Positions 50,001 to 56,000 of a DNA stretch of 64,000 nt are shown one piece after another (positions within the stretch are counted from its first letter, which is position 1; every line of letters starts with the position of its first letter). The stretch is taken from the NCBI GenBank assembly GCA_009760885.1, contig CM019716.1, forward strand, positions 288,001 through 352,000, given 5' to 3'. Position numbers and translations under genes: made by a program. This DNA is from Achatina immaculata (Eukaryota > Mollusca > Gastropoda > Stylommatophora > Achatinidae). The notes beneath the pieces were generated by a model. That model was not told where the DNA came from, did not search any database, and saw only the letters and a list, made by a program, of their open reading frames with translations.

Positions 50001-53000
50001 GATGATGTCAGATGAGCATGAAATCTATCAAAATTTAATCGGTACTGACATCTTTCTGATTTTGTGAATTACTTGTAACAATATAACTGCAAATACTGAG
50101 AAGACATGTGCTAAAAACTAAAATACATACAAGCCATTGTTTATAGTTTATGACCTCTTCGTTCTAGATATGATGAGCATCATGATGAAGCAAGTAATAT
50201 GCCTATATCCATGTCTTTTAACTGTGTCTCATTTTGTAATAAATTTATAGAGATAAGAAAAATGGCGATTGCAGTACAAACGGGTTCTAGTAATAAAGCA
50301 GATGGAGGTGCATGGTTCAGTTTTACAGAAAGATAGAAAGAGTGAGAAAAGTGAACAGAAAGAAGAATGGCAAAAAGTAAGATGAGAACGTATAAATGAA
50401 GAACATGCAACAATCCAATATTTCAACAAAAGCCTTTTTCCAAAGATCACTTCCAAAAACACGATAACAGATAAAAGCACACGCCAAAAAAAATAGATGA
50501 ACATTTTAATACTTACGAGCTTTTTATAAGGATAGGCACAAAATGCGTCGAGATAAACATAGGTGAGCAGAAAGTGGAGGCAGGTGATTTGCAGAGGAAT
50601 GACATATATGGTAAATGGAGGATAACAAAAGGCACCATATGATAAACACGGCGTTATACTGATATATATGGTTCCTGCTTGCTCCAGCCGGATATATATG
50701 GCCTAAATAAAAGCCACATAGATGGCGCAGATAATAACAGTATGGGAATGGGTGGTTTAAGAAACGTTCAGAATGAAAATAGAACACTGAGAGGACCAGA
50801 CTGCTCGCTTAGGATGCTTAGACAAGGAAGTTATCAAAGCCTTCTAACGGTTAGAGAAGAAGGACAGAAAAGGCTCGAAAATTAAATCAACTGCGACAAA
50901 AATGAGAAAATCCGACCAAGTGAGTGGGGCTTAAACAAGAAAAGCTGGGCATGAATAAGTGAAATAGAAAGAGGTTGGAGCTAGGTCAGACTTTAAAGCA
51001 GTTTAGAGAAAGGTGAATTTTTTGCTAATTCCAGTTGGGTGGGGACAGCCAGACTGGAAAACAAGGTGCTGTTCCAGAGTTTTCCAAAATCGTTCATCAG
51101 AAAAACAAGAGTGGATTGCAGCGACAGAAATGTCCTATTTTCCTTGGTGGTCTCCTTGACAGGAGTGCTTGACAACCGGTGTCAGTGCCCTCTTGGATAT
51201 GTCATTCAGATGTTGGCGAAATCAATCTCATAAACGTGTCAGTCTACCCTATATACTTCATTAACGCGTTGCTTACACATAATGACATAAATGATATTAC
51301 GAGAAATGTAGGTAAGAAAATCGGGCTCGTCTCAACAATTGCATCTGTGGCGACCTCAATGTTTAGAATCTGAGAAAAGTCGTGTCCGTTGACTTCAGAA
51401 TTTTAAACTAAAAGGTCCTTGGAGTTCTTGTCTCGTCTGTACGCCACCAATCGGGGGTTTCCCAAAAGAGTTCATATGTATCAGGCTCAGTCTGGAATCG
51501 AAAGATGGAGATGACGAAGATGACACTTTCTGTAAAACTGTGAGGGTGGCACATAAGTACCAGCTTTACTCTGCTCGAGCTGCAAGATGGCTTAGGAGAA
51601 AGGGCTTGTTGACCCTAGATATGGCTGATGTGGTTCAAGGATGAAGCGACAATATGTTCCAGATAACCACCTTGGCGAAATAAATCCAGCATCCCATGGG
51701 CTTGATTATGGAAATCAAGATCCCCAGCACATAAATGTCGCAACCTAGAGAGCCGAGGAAAAGGAATAGAGTCCTTATACGTTATGGGGTGAGAGGAGGA
51801 GTACAAGATATAGGTATGAGAATCAGTGAGTTAATAGTAAACCGAGGCGGTAAATCCTGAAGGACCGATAGTGACTGCAATGTCGAGAAAGTTTACAGAG
51901 GTTGTAGAGACATGGGAGGTGAAAGAAGTGAAACTTCCTGACGAAATTAATGAAATTGTCAAGGTAGTTCTCTAATAAGGATGTGACGCCAATGCCATCA
52001 TTAAAGTATCATCTAAAGAAGGTTGAAAGAGATCCTCCATCATCTATAGAAGGTCGAAAAAGATCCTCTATAAGAGGCAAATATTTAGGAGTTGGATCTT
52101 GAGGGCGAGAAGCATGTTAGACGACTATATGTGCCGGGAGACCATAATTCAAAAAGGAATCCCTCGCCCTCAAAATCCAACTCCTAAATATTTGCCTCTT
52201 ATAGAGGATCTTTTTCGACCTTCTTTAGATGATACTTTAATGATGGCATTGGCGTCACATCCTTATTAGAGAACTACCTTGACAATTTCATTAATTTCGT
52301 CAGGAAGTTTCACTTCTTTCACCTCCCATGTCTCTACAACCTCTGTAAACTTTCTCGACATTGCAGTCACTATCGGTCCTTCAGGATTTACCGCCTCGGT
52401 TTACTATTAACTCACTGATTCTCATACCTATATCTTGTACTCCTCCTCTCACCCCATAACGTATAAGGACTCTATTCCTTTTCCTCGGCTCTCTAGGTTG
52501 CGACATTTATGTGCTGGGGATCTTGATTTCCATAATCAAGCCCATGGGATGCTGGATTTATTTCGCCAAGGTGGTTATCTGGAACATATTGTCGCTTCAT
52601 CCTTGAACCACATCAGCCATATCTAGGGTCAACAAGCCCTTTCTCCTAAGCCATCTTGCAGCTCGAGCAGAGTAAAGCTGGTACTTATGTGCCACCCTCA
52701 CAGTTTTACAGAAAGTGTCATCTTCGTCATCTCCATCTTTCGATTCCAGACTGAGCCTGATACATATGAACTCTTTTGGGAAACCCCCGATTGGTGGCGT
52801 ACAGACGAGACAAGAACTCCAAGGACCTTTTAGTTTAAAATTCTGAAGTCAACGGACACGACTTTTCTCAGATTCTAAACATTGAGGTCGCCACAGATGC
52901 AATTGTTGAGACGAGCCCGATTTTCTTACCTACATTTCTCGTAATATCATTTATGTCATTATGTGTAAGCAACGCGTTAATGAAGTATATAGGGTAGACT

Positions 53001-56000
53001 GACACGTTTATGAGATTGATTTCGCCAACATCTGAATGACATATCCAAGAGGGCACTGACACCGGTTGTCAAGCACTCCTGTCAAGGAGACCACCAAGGA
53101 AAATAGGACATTTCTGTCGCTGCAATCCACTCTTGTTTTTCTGATGAACGATTTTGGAAAACTCTGGAACAGCACCTTGTTTTCCAGTCTGGCTGTCCCC
53201 ACCCAACTGGAATTAGCAAAAAATTCACCTTTCTCTAAACTGCTTTAAAGTCTGACCTAGCTCCAACCTCTTTCTATTTCACTTATTCATGCCCAGCTTT
53301 TCTTGTTTAAGCCCCACTCACTTGGTCGGATTTTCTCATTTTTGTCGCAGTTGATTTAATTTTCGAGCCTTTTCTGTCCTTCTTCTCTAACCGTTAGAAG
53401 GCTTTGATAACTTCCTTGTCTAAGCATCCTAAGCGAGCAGTCTGGTCCTCTCAGTGTTCTATTTTCATTCTGAACGTTTCTTAAACCACCCATTCCCATA
53501 CTGTTATTATCTGCGCCATCTATGTGGCTTTTATTTAGGCCATATATATCCGGCTGGAGCAAGCAGGAACCATATATATCAGTATAACGCCGTGTTTATC
53601 ATATGGTGCCTTTTGTTATCCTCCATTTACCATATATGTCATTCCTCTGCAAATCACCTGCCTCCACTTTCTGCTCACCTATGTTTATCTCGACGCATTT
53701 TGTGCCTATCCTTATAAAAAGCTCGTAAGTATTAAAATGTTCATCTATTTTTTTTGGCGTGTGCTTTTATCTGTTATCGTGTTTTTGGAAGTGATCTTTG
53801 GAAAAAGGCTTTTGTTGAAATATTGGATTGTTGCATGTTCTTCATTTATACGTTCTCATCTTACTTTTTGCCATTCTTCTTTCTGTTCACTTTTCTCACT
53901 CTTTCTATCTTTCTGTAAAACTGAACCATGCACCTCCATCTGCTTTATTACTAGAACCCGTTTGTACTGCAATCGCCATTTTTCTTATCTCTATAAATTT
54001 ATTACAAAATGAGACACAGTTAAAAGACATGGATAATAGGCATTCATTTATCTGGATACGAACGTATTTTACTGTCGGATATTTAACTTCAAAATCCTGC
54101 ATTATCCTGTCGTCCTGCGTCTTGCTCTTAATATTCATCTGACTTCAAAGTTCTGGAAAGAAGATCTTGCCACTGACTGACATAGTCATAGAATTCTGAG
54201 CAGCTCATTGGATAGTTAAACGCATATTTAATTATTGGTTGAATTGTTGAGACACGGAGGCGATTTCGTCCCTCTTTCTAATGCGCATTCTTGAGGGAAA
54301 ATATCCCTTGCACACTGGTATTATGTTTAGGAACACTAAATATAAATTCACACAGTTTTAGTAACTCCGGGTACTACTCCAGATATCCAGACTGTCCAGT
54401 GAAATAGGTCCCCTTCTTCTGATTGGATTTGGTATTCCAGCTGTCCTCCTCTATGAGTACTGTTTAATATAGTCTTCAGTTATGTGAACTGATCAAACAA
54501 TAGTGAATCATCAGTTGATTGTCCCTTGTCTTGCAGAAAATTTACAGTCTCTTCTATTTCAAACCATACTGGTACGGAGACTAAGAGATTTCACTTACAG
54601 ATGGAAAATCCATTCAAAGTGTCATCCACCTCTGTACATAAGCAAAGGTGTCATCCACCTCTGTACATAAACAAAGGTGTCATCCACCTCTGTACATAAA
54701 CAAAGGTGTCATCCACCTCTGTACATAAGCAAAGGTGTCATCCACCTCTGTACATAAGCAAAGGTGTCATCCACCTCTGTACATAAGCAAAGGTGTCATC
54801 CACCTCTGTACATAAGCAAAGGTGTCATCCACCTCTGTACATAAGCAAAGGTGTCAGCCACCTCTGTACATAAGCATGACACGTTTCATAAAACTCTTCC
54901 ACCTCAACATAAAATTTATTTACTCGTATATGTGCAGCTGATAGGACTGCTTCATCTTCTGCTTCTTTCACAAAAGATTTCATTTTTAGAGGCAGAAATC
55001 TTTCTTCTTTCCGCTGATTTATCAGTGTAAGGGTTTCCTCTACAATTACACCTACTTCTAAGACGCTGCTATCTTCCTTCTCCAGTTTAAGTACCTGTTT
55101 ATTAAATACACTCGTCTGAAGTTGGACAAATCAAGAAAGGTTCGATTAGGGGATTTCCTAACAGGGTAATAAAGATTTTTGATGTTTTTTCTTCTAAGAG
55201 GAAAAACGACTTCAGTGCTTCATAAAGTTGTAATATTCTTTCCGCTGCAGGAAGCAACGAATTGTAACAGCAATTTTCGATATTCTACACCCATAAATTC
55301 TTTAAATTCTGCCAGGTGCTCCGTCCGTATGATATATACTGAGAAATAATTGAACAGTTTAACTATTATAGTTTTCACATCTACAGTTAGAACATTAGCT
55401 GCTACCTTTACATGAAGTATGTGCTCGTCGCATCCAGCACTGAGAAGATTTTCATTTAGTTCACTCTTCAATTTTGTGAACACATTGTTCGTACCCAGTT
55501 TATCGTATTCCACCAAAATTCATGTCTGTGTTGTCGCTACAGAACGCAATACATTTAAGTTTATCAATCTTGTTCTCTTCTAATGCATTCACACAGTAAT
55601 TGCTTGTTTCAGAAGCAGTTTCATTTTTTAAAGAACCCAGTTTAATCACTTTTATAGTCAAACCATTTTTAGAACTAAAGTACTGAACAATCAATGGGAA
55701 AATTTTCTCGGCATCATGGTCACTAGCATCGATCGCAATACCAAATAGTAGGCATTTACTAAAGCATCCCATATTTGTTTAGTAGTGTCGGGATGTAAAA
55801 TGGATTTTACTATTAGTTGCTTTAATTCTCCACAGTGTCACATTTTTTGCTGTTTTGGAATCATTAAAAAAGAAGTTTAACTTGATAGTGCAATCCACTG
55901 AACTGAACGACATGTGATGTTTAACTGTGTGATAGTACATTGTCAATCCCTCCGCCTGTACTGATTTTTCCTGTTCATAAGATCTTGGCACAAAATAACT

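Larger units (their letters stand above)
50200..54046. repeat. Near-perfect inverted repeat (palindrome 2) of Penelope-like elements
   Basis: The left arm 50200-52110 and the right arm 52166-54046 are reverse complements, with a ~55-bp spacer. All translated segments I compared are identical on opposite strands, for example 51039-51233 plus against 53008-53202 minus. The only clear length difference is ~31 bp extra near 52025-52060, a local duplication in the left arm. Confidence 0.96.

Noticed and set aside
50200..54046. Fold-back sequencing or assembly artefact
   Set aside because: Considered seriously because the arms are so alike. A 31-bp length difference near the centre, and a second, more diverged palindrome of the same family, make a real duplication more likely. 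It is not excluded without reads.
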